From Nanobdellota archaeon (GTDB lineage Archaea; Nanobdellota; Nanobdellia; SCGC-AAA011-G17; GW2011-AR17): 48,800 nucleotides of DNA. How positions within the stretch are numbered: position 1 is the stretch's first letter; each line of letters opens with the position of its first letter. The stretch lies in NCBI GenBank assembly GCA_013331795.1, contig DUFP01000007.1:4977-53776 (forward strand). Reading direction: 5' to 3'. The position numbers and the translations under genes were made by a program. Shown here piece after piece: positions 7,626 through 15,529 of this stretch. The notes under the pieces were generated by a model. That model made no database searches and was not told the DNA's origin. It worked only from the letters and a program-made list of their open reading frames with translations.

Positions 7626-7751
7626 ATGCACATAAAAAAACTTTGTCAAATCTGTGAAGCAGAACCTGCACAAGAGACATGCCAAAAGTGTGGCAGACTT
7701 ATGGGGAAAAAATGTAAAAAAGGAATCATGTGTAAAGCGTGCAATCCTTAA
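7626..7751 (+). CDS. 41-residue zinc-ribbon-like protein
   Basis: A short reading frame of 41 residues starting MHIKKLCQICEAEPAQ. It has seven Cys: CQIC, CQKCG, KKC and CKAC, the spacing of one or two small zinc-binding knuckles. A TATA-like ATTTAAAG lies about 26 bases before the ATG, as for other leaderless genes here. The stop overlaps the stop of the opposite gene by four bases. Such tiny zinc proteins are common in archaea and often bind nucleic acid or partner proteins; the role here is unknown. The Cys pattern and promoter make a real gene likely despite its size. Confidence 0.7.
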   Translation: MHIKKLCQICEAEPAQETCQKCGRLMGKKCKKGIMCKACNP

Positions 7752-8278
7752 TATTTTTTTAATTGCGAAGAGGCTCCGCGAATATCAACTAATTTTCCAT
7801 CCAAATCACTATTGGGAGTTGTTTTTGCAAGAAGCCTATCCTGATAGCAAGCAATATGGGCAAGAATCTCCCCTTCACTCAATAACTGAGAGGTCTTTTC
7901 ACCAGCAATATGAAATAATCTTCTTCTTTCAAAAAAATTATACCCTAAACGTCGCACACCAGCAATGTAATGCTTTTTTGTCAAGGAATTAAAACCTTTA
8001 TGACGAACAGTCAAATCATCAGATAAAAAATAATAATTTACTCGAAGAGTGAACAAATAAGAAAGATCCTGTGGAAACCAAGTTTGTAAAAGAACAGGAA
8101 GACAAAGAGAATATTCTCCATTCCTTATGGAACCAATATCCAAAGAATGTGCCTGTTCCACAGAACAATAGTTTTCTAATTCTTTTTTTCTTCTTCCAAA
8201 AAGCTTCATAAAACCAAAAAGAGAAAAGAGCTTTAAAAAGCTTGGGGAAGTGTTAAATAGGGAAGAAATATACCTCAA
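7748..8278 (-). CDS. Unknown protein, 176 residues
   Basis: Not recognised. The frame opens with TTG at 8278; an internal ATG at 8209 (MKLFGRRKKE) is an alternative start that would drop a hydrophobic N-terminal 23 residues. The core is mixed alpha/beta with many aromatic residues (RRLGYNFFERRRLF) and no membrane helix. Its 3' end overlaps the small zinc protein by four bases. A TATA-like TTTATATTTATAG at about 8315-8327 on the minus strand may be the promoter. Confidence 0.55.
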   Translation of the reverse strand: MRYISSLFNTSPSFLKLFSLFGFMKLFGRRKKELENYCSVEQAHSLDIGSIRNGEYSLCLPVLLQTWFPQDLSYLFTLRVNYYFLSDDLTVRHKGFNSLTKKHYIAGVRRLGYNFFERRRLFHIAGEKTSQLLSEGEILAHIACYQDRLLAKTTPNSDLDGKLVDIRGASSQLKKY

Positions 8279-8381
8279 TAGATGGAAGAAACCTTAGAAA
8301 CAAAAACGATTATCTATAAATATAAAGGGTCTCTACAAAAAACCTCTCTCCTGAATATGTACACTCTTGAATGGAAGTAAA

Positions 8382-8951
8382 ATGAAATTTTCTTTTCTTA
8401 TCCCTTTCTTCATCATCCTTCTATCGACAAATCTGCTTATTTTTAACCTTGATTTTTACAAAACAGAAATGGCTCAATATGGCATATATGAAAACGAAAC
8501 GAAAAACCTTTTACAATATTTCCTTGGCGCAGAACTCAGCACAGAAAAATACTCCGAAAGAGAAGTTCTTCACATGAAAGATGTACGAAATCTTGTCTGG
8601 ATATCTCTTTCCATCACAAGCATTCTAAGTATACTTCTACTAATAGGAGTAAAAAAAACGAAACAAAGAAAAAAAGAATTCATTCTTGGAGGAATTCTTA
8701 CCACTATACTCGTTCTGGCACTGATCGTAGCACTTTTCACATTTTCCATATCATTTCCTGCCTTTCATAAAATACTTTTTACAAATAATTACTGGCTTCT
8801 CCCAGCAGATTCCTTATTGATCCAAATGTTTCCAGAAAGATTCTTCATCGAGAGCATAAAACAAATAATTTTATATAGCTTCACTCTTTCTCTACTCAGT
8901 ATAATCATAGGAATTCTACTTCCAGGAGAAAAAAATGACAAAAGAACATAG
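8382..8951 (+). CDS. DUF1461/TIGR01906-like integral membrane protein
   Basis: 189 residues from the ATG at 8382; a TTG at 8367 would add five residues. An N-terminal membrane helix is followed by an outside loop with FYKTEMAQYGIYENETKN and SEREVLHMKDVRNL, then three more helices. The YG-Y-E and E-L-H-M-K-D-V motifs are typical, as I recall, of the DUF1461 (TIGR01906) family, whose function is not established. The stop overlaps the following glutaredoxin start by 17 bases, so the two are translated together. Confidence 0.7.
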   Translation: MKFSFLIPFFIILLSTNLLIFNLDFYKTEMAQYGIYENETKNLLQYFLGAELSTEKYSEREVLHMKDVRNLVWISLSITSILSILLLIGVKKTKQRKKEFILGGILTTILVLALIVALFTFSISFPAFHKILFTNNYWLLPADSLLIQMFPERFFIESIKQIILYSFTLSLLSIIIGILLPGEKNDKRT

Positions 8952-9180
8952 CATTACCATTTACAGTACACCTATATGCCCTTATTGTGTACAACTAAAA
9001 AATTATCTAAAAGAACAAGGTTTCAAATACACAGATATTGATGTTTCCAGAGATCATAAAAAAGCAGAGGAAATGATTGAAAAATCAGGGCAAATGGGCG
9101 TGCCAGTAGCCGACATTGATGGACAAATTGTCATTGGATTCAATAAAGAGAAAGTAAAGAAATTACTAAGCATCAAATAA
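8935..9180 (+). CDS. Glutaredoxin-family protein
   Basis: 81 residues, the usual length for a small glutaredoxin or NrdH-like protein. It has the active site CPYC (residues 13-16), the cis-Pro motif GVPVADIDG with the substrate-groove TVP equivalent, and a GFNKEKVKKLL C-terminal helix. It reduces disulfides in the cytosol using thiol donors. The gene overlaps the preceding membrane-protein gene; a GGAG site lies just upstream of the ATG within that gene. With the envelope thiol proteins at the left end it forms part of a thiol-rich window, but it is not physically linked to them. Confidence 0.88.
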   Translation: MTKEHSITIYSTPICPYCVQLKNYLKEQGFKYTDIDVSRDHKKAEEMIEKSGQMGVPVADIDGQIVIGFNKEKVKKLLSIK

Positions 9181-9296
9181 TAGTATTCTATTATCCTTCT
9201 CGTAAAGTACTCATTGTAATATTCATAACTAAAAAGTTACAATAAAAGTTTAAAAAGAGAAAGGCTATAGACACTTTAAAAAGGAGGTGGACTGAA

Positions 9297-9527
9297 GTGG
9301 TGATGAAAAAAAAGGCCATAAGAAGTTCAAGTAACGGAAATTTCAGAGGAAATTTTATTTTATGGGGGCTACTAATATTAATTCTTAAGATAGCAGGAAT
9401 TGCATTCCTTGTACAAGGATTCATTCTTCAACTCGCAACAGGAATCTTATACTATGGACTCCTCCATTATACATTGGGAATAATATTCGGATTTCTCGCA
9501 TGGCGTTTGTATAAAAAGAAATTTTAA
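9297..9527 (+). CDS. Small membrane protein with GTG start
   Basis: 76 residues. A basic N-terminus (KKKAIRSSSNGNFRG) is followed by two membrane helices (about 22-45 and 52-70) and a basic end. No family recognised. The start is placed at GTG 9297 because an excellent AGGAGGTG site ends seven bases upstream; GTG 9300 and ATG 9303 follow at once and are alternatives. A TATA-like AAAGTTTAAAAAG lies at about 9246-9258. The stop is followed by a T-rich tract. Confidence 0.65.
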   Translation: MVMKKKAIRSSSNGNFRGNFILWGLLILILKIAGIAFLVQGFILQLATGILYYGLLHYTLGIIFGFLAWRLYKKKF

Positions 9528-9560
9528 TTTTTTTTCTCTTTATTTTTTAATATCCTAAAC
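9528..9560 (+). terminator. T-rich tract, possible archaeal terminator
   Basis: Right after the stop codon lies TTTTTTTTCTCTTTATTTTTTAA, with runs of T and no hairpin. Archaeal RNA polymerase often stops at such tracts. This is inferred from composition only. Confidence 0.4.
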
Positions 9561-9643
9561 CATCCTCCTTTTATTCATACAATTAAAAAAATTTGTGCAA
9601 TATTTAGAAAAACTTTAAATACTTCTTTCATAACTAACAAAGC

Positions 9644-9910
9644 ATGATTTGGGAAACTGCAGCTTTAGGCCTTCTTGGGGGAATAGCACGTGCATGCGTA
9701 GGGCTCTTAAAAGCAATGCGCAATGATGTAGAAATTGTATGGACATACACTGCAGTAACAATTATTGCTTCTGGCATTATTGGTGCAGCAGCAGGAATGC
9801 TTTTTGACTCAGACGCAAAAATGTCTGTGATCGCAGGATATATAGGAACAGACCTTCTAGAAAATACATATAAAATCATTTTCAAAAAACAGAATATAGA
9901 AGCAAAGTAA
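9644..9910 (+). CDS. Small membrane protein, 88 residues
   Basis: Two to three hydrophobic segments: a Gly-rich first helix (AALGLLGGIARACVGLL), a second with VTIIASGIIGAAAGMLF, and a C-terminal part with VIAGYIGTDLLENTYKIIF. The overall look is similar to small holin-like or phage/plasmid membrane proteins, but I cannot assign a family. A TATA-like AAACTTTAAATAC at 9610-9622 sits about 28 bases before the ATG, consistent with a leaderless message. Confidence 0.6.
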   Translation: MIWETAALGLLGGIARACVGLLKAMRNDVEIVWTYTAVTIIASGIIGAAAGMLFDSDAKMSVIAGYIGTDLLENTYKIIFKKQNIEAK

Positions 9911-9957
9911 ACTCAAAGACAAATAATCTTATAAATAAAAAAAAATTCTAAAGAAAT

Positions 9958-11259
9958 ATGCGCCACGAAAGAATATCAGTGACAGACGAAGCAGCCGAAT
10001 TAAATCAACAATTAAAAGGAACAGTTGCTGAGCGCTTACTTTCTAGACAAGGTGTTCGTGCATATTACCCCAAATCAGGAATTCCTGGACAAACCATGGA
10101 AGCAAAGGGAACACAAATAAATGCAACTCTAGGGCAAGCATTTGATGATGAACGTCAACCACTCTACATTCCTGCATTTGCAAAATATACAAACCTTGAT
10201 CCAAAAGAAGTTTTTCCATATGCACCAACACATGGAATAACGCCTTTAAGGGAATTTTGGCAAAAGGAAATACGAAGAAAAAACCCTTCTCTAGATGGAA
10301 TAATTTCCTTACCTGTCGCAACAAGCGGTCTAGCACATGGTTTAACACTTGCACAACAACTCTTCATTGACGAATATGACATGGTCACCATATTCGCACC
10401 ATTTTGGGGAAACTATAAATTACACTTTGAAGGAGAAAATGAACAAACAATCTGGAATCCAGTGCCATTATATAACCAAAAAGAAAAACTAAATCTCACA
10501 GAGATTCTCGCTGCATTATCTGGTATGGACAGAAAACATATTCTTTCTTTAACATTTCCAAGCAATCCAACAGGGTATACCCCAACAGAAGCAGAAGCAG
10601 AAGACCTTTTTACAATTATAAAAGAATCAGCAGAAAGAAATAATGATATTCTTGTTATTTGTGATGATGCATACTTTGGTCTTACCTATGAAAAAGGCTT
10701 ACTTGAAGAATCTCCATTCGCACGTCTTGCAAATATACATGAAAACGTACTCGCAGTAAAAGTAGATGGTGCAACAAAAGAAGCATTCTTTTGGGGGGCT
10801 CGTGTAGGATTTCTTACTTATGGCTTTAAAGGAATGACAAAAGAAGAAGCAAAAGCATTAGAAGATAAAACTGCAGGGAGAGTCCGTGGAACAATCTCTG
10901 GAGTCTGCACAGGATCTCAACATATGGTTCTGCATGGAATGCAAGATCCTCTTTTTGAAGAGCAATTACAAAAGAACAGGGATATATTACAAGGAAGAGT
11001 TCAAACAATAAAAAGAACCTTAGAAGAGCACCCAGAATGGAGAGAAGAATATAGAGCACTTCCATTTAACTCTGGATATTTTATGTGCCTAAAAACAAAT
11101 AAAGATACAGAAAGAGTAAGAAAAATTCTTCGTATGGAATATAATACTGGAGTCCTTTCTATAAATAATATGCTCCGAATTGCACACGCAGCAGTACCAG
11201 AACACGCAATTCCAGAGCTCTACGAAAATATCTATCAAGCTTGTAAAAAAGTTTCATAA
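9958..11259 (+). CDS. PLP-dependent class I aminotransferase, aromatic/aspartate type
   Basis: 433 residues. Fold-type I aminotransferase motifs appear in order: substrate/PLP loop TPLREFW, the FPSNPTGYTPT loop, VICDDAYFGL with the PLP-binding Asp and Tyr, the probable PLP Lys in VKVDGATKEAFFWGARVGF, and the carboxylate-binding Arg in MLRIAHAAVP. It moves an amino group between an amino acid and a 2-oxo acid. The overall pattern suggests aromatic amino acid or aspartate substrates, but specificity cannot be read from sequence alone. A TATA-like CTTATAAATA 26 bases upstream fits leaderless transcription. Confidence 0.85.
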   Translation: MRHERISVTDEAAELNQQLKGTVAERLLSRQGVRAYYPKSGIPGQTMEAKGTQINATLGQAFDDERQPLYIPAFAKYTNLDPKEVFPYAPTHGITPLREFWQKEIRRKNPSLDGIISLPVATSGLAHGLTLAQQLFIDEYDMVTIFAPFWGNYKLHFEGENEQTIWNPVPLYNQKEKLNLTEILAALSGMDRKHILSLTFPSNPTGYTPTEAEAEDLFTIIKESAERNNDILVICDDAYFGLTYEKGLLEESPFARLANIHENVLAVKVDGATKEAFFWGARVGFLTYGFKGMTKEEAKALEDKTAGRVRGTISGVCTGSQHMVLHGMQDPLFEEQLQKNRDILQGRVQTIKRTLEEHPEWREEYRALPFNSGYFMCLKTNKDTERVRKILRMEYNTGVLSINNMLRIAHAAVPEHAIPELYENIYQACKKVS

Positions 11260-11297
11260 GGTATTTTCAAAAATCTTTCAAAAGAACTTTTAAATCC

Positions 11298-11319
11298 CCG
11301 AAAATCTTCCGGATTTTCT
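11298..11319 (+). promoter_or_regulatory. Repeated promoter-proximal element, copy 1
   Basis: The 15-mer CCGAAAATCTTCCGG followed by ATTTTCT occurs here and, exactly, at 47534 and 48296. It contains a hairpin-capable inverted repeat, AAAATC and GATTTT separated by TTCCG. Thirteen bases after the CCGG lies AAACTTTTTTAAG, a TATA-like stretch, and then the small gene at 11351. Position and repetition suggest an operator or upstream activator site. Confidence 0.7.
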
Positions 11320-11350
11320 ATCTAAAACTTTTTTAAGAAGTTTTCTTTAA

Positions 11351-11518
11351 ATGGAAGAAGTGATAGAAAGCCTAATAAACCAAAAAGTAATTTTTGACAG
11401 TACAGGACAAAGGTATATACTCCCTTTTCTCCTCATAACAATCCTACTTATCATAGGAAGAATAATTTATGAAAAAAATTATCTCAAGAATAACAGTGGA
11501 AGTGCTAGGATCCCCTAA
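11351..11518 (+). CDS. 55-residue membrane protein (putative)
   Basis: The frame starts MEEVIESLINQK and holds one clear membrane helix (about residues 23-40, RYILPFLLITILLIIGRIIY) with a short polar tail. It overlaps the following gene by 50 bases in another frame, which is long, so either the tail is tolerated or the true product is shorter. The repeated element at 11298 lies directly upstream, as it does before another small membrane protein at 48357. No strong ribosome binding site is visible. Moderate support only. Confidence 0.45.
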   Translation: MEEVIESLINQKVIFDSTGQRYILPFLLITILLIIGRIIYEKNYLKNNSGSARIP

Positions 11519-11885
11519 GGATCATGTAGAAAAAGCACTACAACAAGTAATAAAAAAACTAAGAGAAGATGAAAAAGGCATTAAAGTTCTCAAAGTAGAA
11601 GAATTTGAATGTAAACAAATGGATAATAAACTTTGGAACACATTTGCTGATATAGAATTTGAAACATTTGAACTAAAGAGAGTATTAGATGTATGCTACG
11701 ATTACATGCCCTCAACAATTGAAATTCTAGAACCAGCAGGTCTAGAGATAGATACGAATGATATCGCAGATGTATTCAATGACTTTCTCACCCATCTACA
11801 TAAATATTCTATGGTTTTAAAGAAATTACAAACAGAAAATATCTACATGATGAAAGAATTAGAAAAAATAAAAGAAAAAAAATAA
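11469..11885 (+). CDS. Unknown protein, 138 residues, ferredoxin-like fold pattern
   Basis: An N-terminal beta-alpha-beta pattern (ISRITVEVLG, a helix with KDHVEKALQQVIKKL, then IKVLKVEEFEC) is followed by further strands and a long C-terminal helix (about residues 108-138) with coiled-coil character and a lysine-rich end. It resembles small conserved proteins seen in DPANN archaea, but I do not know a function. It follows, and partly overlaps, the 55-residue frame downstream of the repeated element at 11298. A GGAAG site lies upstream of the ATG. Confidence 0.65.
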   Translation: MKKIISRITVEVLGSPKDHVEKALQQVIKKLREDEKGIKVLKVEEFECKQMDNKLWNTFADIEFETFELKRVLDVCYDYMPSTIEILEPAGLEIDTNDIADVFNDFLTHLHKYSMVLKKLQTENIYMMKELEKIKEKK

Positions 11886-12257
11886 TTATTGTTTAATAAA
11901 ATTACCAGTATGAAATTCTATACCATAGCCTTGCCTTTCATAATGTAAAGTAAAATTAATATAATAAGGGGCTATTGCTCGACATAAATCTTCAATATCA
12001 TCAACACTATAGATACCACGCGCAAGAAGAAAATTCGTGCGAGTAAGCATACGATCTGCAGAAGATGGATTACCAGATTTCACATCTAAATAATACATTC
12101 TTACCTCTTCAGAAATCCGAGAAGGAGCTTCCTCAAAGTAATATCTTTCCAGCTCTGAAATTTCCTCTACAGATAAATTTTTTCTAAACTTCTGTTGTTT
12201 ATGGAAGTCTTCTCTAATATAATGAATAGTCTGACCATCCATAGTTTCATAAAACAT
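11886..12257 (-). CDS. Unknown protein, 123 residues
   Basis: Not recognised. It is mostly helical with no membrane segment: an acidic helix around residues 28-50 (VEEISELERYYFEEAP), a second with DIEDLCRAIAPYYI, and a C-terminal strand region. It begins at an ATG about 25 bases downstream of a TATA-like CTCTTAAATATAAC, so it is likely leaderless. The stop abuts the stop of the convergent gene with no spacer. Confidence 0.6.
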   Translation of the reverse strand: MFYETMDGQTIHYIREDFHKQQKFRKNLSVEEISELERYYFEEAPSRISEEVRMYYLDVKSGNPSSADRMLTRTNFLLARGIYSVDDIEDLCRAIAPYYINFTLHYERQGYGIEFHTGNFIKQ

Positions 12258-12324
12258 AAAAAATAATATAAAAAAAGTTATATTTAAGAGTTTGCTTTAT
12301 AAAAAATAAAAGAAAAAAAATAAT

Positions 12325-12531
12325 TTATTTTCTACAAGTTTTACAACAAGCAACAACACCGGAAACAAAGATTACTGCAGCTGCAAGTACAATAATCCAT
12401 TGTGCCCAAGAAACGCTCATAAAAACAAAGACCAAAATCACTGCCGCTAAAACAGTGTGCGCCCAGTCTTTAGAATTTGCTCCAGGCATACATATCATAT
12501 TCTCACTTTTTTCTGTTTTCTTTTTTGCCAT
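12325..12531 (-). CDS. Small two-helix membrane protein
   Basis: 68 residues from the ATG of MAKKKTEKSEN. That start is chosen because a GGAGGAGGGG site lies a few bases before it; an ATG at 12546 is itself part of that site. After a polar, basic head come two membrane helices (about 24-42 and 45-60) and a tail with CCKTC. The coding region overlaps the end of PEP synthase by 29 bases, so it is in the same transcript. Role unknown. Confidence 0.6.
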   Translation of the reverse strand: MAKKKTEKSENMICMPGANSKDWAHTVLAAVILVFVFMSVSWAQWIIVLAAAVIFVSGVVACCKTCRK

Positions 12532-14899
12532 TTTCCCCTCCTCCATTTTTTATAATACCTTCTAATTTTCCAATAGTTTTTCGAATACTAGAAACAGCAT
12601 CCATATTTGCAGAAACTGAATCAATTCCTTCTCTAAAAAGAAACTGAGCCATCTCTATTCGTGAACCTGCTTGTCCACAAATAGAAGTTTCTACCTTATG
12701 TTTCTTACATGTCTGTATAACTTTATGTATCTGTCGTAACACTCCAGGATGCATTTCATCATAGAGCTTTGCAACCCTTCCTGAATTTCGATCACATGCA
12801 AGTGTAAATTGTGTAAGATCATTAGTACCTAAAGAAACAAAAGAAATTCCTTCTAAGCAAAGTTCTTCAATCATCTGTACAGCTGCAGGAGTTTCTACCA
12901 TAATACCAAACTGAATATCCTTCAGAGGAGTAATACCAGTACTTTCCTTAAATATTTTTTTCGCCTGATGTACTTGTCCAGGATCTGTCACAAGAGGGAG
13001 CATAACTCCCAGGTTTGTATATCCAGCTTTATGCACTCTTTTAATAGCTTCAAATTCAGCCTTCAATAATTCTGGTTGATCAAGACTTCTTCGAATACTT
13101 CTCCATCCCATCATAGGATTATCTTCTTCCGGTTCAGTTTCTCCACCAGTAAGATTTCGAAATTCATCTGTCCGTGCATCAAGAGTTCTATACCATACAG
13201 GTTTTCCCTGAAATGCTTTACAAATAATTTTTAAATTTTCTGTTAAGTGCGAAACAAATTCTTCAGTTTTCCCAGAATGAATCATATACACAGGATGCTC
13301 TCGATTTTGCATATTAATAAATTCACTTCGTAGGAGCCCAACACCATCTGCTCCAGTCGCTGCAGCTCTTTCAGCAAGTTGTGGCATATCAAGAATAACT
13401 TTCACACCAATTTTTGTTTTAATATCCACACGCTCTTCTTTCTCATCTTCCACAAGAGAAACATTTCCTTGATAGACTTTTCCCTTCCGCGCATCAACAG
13501 TAATAAACATGCCTTCCTTGAGTTTCACTGTTGCAAGGTCTGTTCCCACAACACAAGGGATACCTAATTCTCGAGAAACAATTGCAGCATGTGCAGTGCT
13601 CCCGCCAGCATCAGTAACAATTGCACTTGCTCGTTCCATTGCAGGAACATGATCTGGGGTAGTCATTCGTGCAACAAGCACATTCCCTTTTTGCACTCGT
13701 TTCAAATCAGCAACATCATGCACAATAACAACAGTACCCTTTCCAATGCCAGGAGACGCAGGAATTCCAGAAACTAAAAGCTGTGCATCTCTCTCCTCAA
13801 CATCTCCTTGAGCAAGACTCTCAGCCCTCTCTACATGAACATCTTTTTTTGTATGTTCAGCAACTTCTTCTTTCTTCACCTCTTTTTTCTTTCCTAAAGT
13901 AGTAATAGGCCTCGTCTGAGTGATATACACTTTTCCTTTTTCTACAGCAAATTCAATATCTTGTGGTTTTTTATAGTGCTCTTCAAGTTTTAATGCATAT
14001 TCAGCCAATTGTTTAATTTCTCTTTGATGCAATGTCTCTTCTTCTTGTTTAGAAACAGGAACATCAACCTTTATTGTATTCATTTTTTCTGTATCTCGAA
14101 TATACATCCATGTTTTCTTCGCAATTATTTTTTTCTCAACAGTAAATCCTTTTTTTGTTACAGAATACTCATCAGGAGTAATTGCTCCAGAAACAACAGC
14201 CTCTCCTAGTCCATAAGAAGCTTCAATAAGAATTTCATCAGAGTTTTGTGACACAGGATTCACAGTAAACATGACTCCTGCGACTTCAGAATTCACCATT
14301 TTTTGAATGACAACTGCAATCAAAACTTTTTCATGTGGAAAATTATTTTTTACCCGATAATAGATTGCTCGTGCAGTATACAAAGATGCCCAACATGCTA
14401 ACACAGCCGCAAGTAAATTTTTTGGCCCTTTAATATTCAAATAACTTGCTTGCTGTCCTGCAAAACTCGCTTCTGGAAGATCTTCCGCAGTCGCAGAGCT
14501 TCGCACAGCAACATACGCAGGGTCTCTTCCTGGAAGAATGAGTCCCTCAACACCACTACCACGTAAAGCAGGATCAACATTCATATGTTCATATGCTTCT
14601 AATATTGCTTGTCGTATTTGTAAAGGCATAGGTGTAGAAAGAATAAGACTCTGGATTTCTTTTTCCGCAGCTTGGAGTTTATCATTATCCTCAACATCTA
14701 ATTCTTGTAAAATACCAAATATTTTTGTATCAATACCCGTCACATGAATAAAATGCTTAAAAGAATAAGAACTAATGACAAAACCTCCTGGAACAGGCAA
14801 ACCTAAATTATACATTATTCCAAGATTATTACCTTTACCACCAGCTAAAGGAAGAGAATTCTTATCTAATTCAGAAAACCATACAATATATTTTTCTAT
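12503..14899 (-). CDS. ppsA: Phosphoenolpyruvate synthase (pyruvate, water dikinase), probable AUA start
   Basis: 798 residues as placed here. It makes PEP from pyruvate and ATP for gluconeogenesis. N-terminal ATP-grasp: VRSSATAEDLPEASFAGQQ; swivelling His domain: GGSTAHAAIVSRELGIPCVVG; C-terminal TIM barrel: LGTNDLTQFTLACDRNSGRVA and SICGQAGS (usually GQAPS). The first in-frame ATG is at 14815, but the conserved LAGGKGNNLG motif lies before it, so the gene must start earlier. Reading back gives EKYIVWFSELDKN and then ATA at 14899, seven bases after a GAGGTG site. An ATG at 14903 is in another frame that stops after ten codons. Either AUA is used or one base has been gained after that ATG. 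Confidence 0.88.
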   Translation of the reverse strand: MEKYIVWFSELDKNSLPLAGGKGNNLGIMYNLGLPVPGGFVISSYSFKHFIHVTGIDTKIFGILQELDVEDNDKLQAAEKEIQSLILSTPMPLQIRQAILEAYEHMNVDPALRGSGVEGLILPGRDPAYVAVRSSATAEDLPEASFAGQQASYLNIKGPKNLLAAVLACWASLYTARAIYYRVKNNFPHEKVLIAVVIQKMVNSEVAGVMFTVNPVSQNSDEILIEASYGLGEAVVSGAITPDEYSVTKKGFTVEKKIIAKKTWMYIRDTEKMNTIKVDVPVSKQEEETLHQREIKQLAEYALKLEEHYKKPQDIEFAVEKGKVYITQTRPITTLGKKKEVKKEEVAEHTKKDVHVERAESLAQGDVEERDAQLLVSGIPASPGIGKGTVVIVHDVADLKRVQKGNVLVARMTTPDHVPAMERASAIVTDAGGSTAHAAIVSRELGIPCVVGTDLATVKLKEGMFITVDARKGKVYQGNVSLVEDEKEERVDIKTKIGVKVILDMPQLAERAAATGADGVGLLRSEFINMQNREHPVYMIHSGKTEEFVSHLTENLKIICKAFQGKPVWYRTLDARTDEFRNLTGGETEPEEDNPMMGWRSIRRSLDQPELLKAEFEAIKRVHKAGYTNLGVMLPLVTDPGQVHQAKKIFKESTGITPLKDIQFGIMVETPAAVQMIEELCLEGISFVSLGTNDLTQFTLACDRNSGRVAKLYDEMHPGVLRQIHKVIQTCKKHKVETSICGQAGSRIEMAQFLFREGIDSVSANMDAVSSIRKTIGKLEGIIKNGGGENGKKENRKK

Positions 14900-14948
14900 A
14901 CATAATCACCTCAATAGATATATTCAAAGAGAGAGACTTTATAAAGGT
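14900..14948 (-). promoter_or_regulatory. Promoter and ribosome binding site of ppsA
   Basis: On the minus strand CCTTTATAAAGTC (about 14935-14947) is a TATA-like box and GAGGTGAT (about 14905-14912) a strong ribosome binding site. They show that the transcript and translation start lie well upstream of the first in-frame ATG at 14815. Confidence 0.6.
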
Positions 14949-15125
14949 TTTTACAAGGATTCCAAAAATATTCTTTTCCTATGATGCTCTTTTTATATAA
15001 TCCAAAAATACTGGAGTATAGTTTTCTCATTTTAGGATAATTAAACTTTTATTCTTCATTAATATTAAAATAGAAAGGAGAGATATAATTTTAACTGAAA
15101 AATTCCCCTTTTAAAAATAAAAACC

Positions 15126-15326
15126 CTAAACCCTCTTTAAAACACCCAACATAGGCTCAGAAATAAAATTTTCATCCATAAGTTGTTGTAAACAATCCTT
15201 TACAATCATCTCTCCTAGCCCCATCTCTCCTGCAATATAATAAACTTTTTCAGAAAAAACAGATCTGCTTTCACTCGTCAGCTTTTCAATAATTCCTCGT
15301 ATACTTGCCTTTGTATCTTTTGTCAA
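15126..15326 (-). CDS. Small winged-helix-like protein, TTG start
   Basis: 66 residues if translation begins at TTG 15326, which follows GGGGTGGTAGGG. The sequence is helix (KASIRGIIEKLTSES), helix (SEKVYYIAGEMGLGEMIVKDCLQQLMDEN), then a short strand pair (FISEPMLGVLKRV), the outline of a winged-helix DNA-binding domain. A longer frame to 15416 adds a hydrophobic, poorly supported 30 residues. It lies alone between ppsA and the TldD/PmbA pair and could be a local regulator; this is inference from fold pattern. Confidence 0.55.
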   Translation of the reverse strand: MTKDTKASIRGIIEKLTSESRSVFSEKVYYIAGEMGLGEMIVKDCLQQLMDENFISEPMLGVLKRV

Positions 15327-15529
15327 CCCTACCACCCCTTTTCTAAAAATAAACCTAATAATACACCTAAACAAATTTTCTTTATATATCTTTAGAAAAG
15401 AAAATATATATTTCAAAATATAGTTTTCATTGAAAATAAATCTTTATAAATGAATTTTTTGCAGAGTGACAACTCCTAATGAAGCAAATAATATCTTAAA
15501 TATTTTTTTAAAAGGTATAAGGCTTAAGC

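Noticed and set aside
8367-8381. TTG at 8367 as the start of the DUF1461-like gene
   Set aside because: ATG 8382 gives a normal signal-anchor N-terminus; the five extra residues add nothing recognisable.
14815-14815. ATG 14815 as the start of PEP synthase
   Set aside because: It would remove the conserved LAGGKGNNLG motif that lies in frame just upstream, and the ribosome binding site is near 14906.
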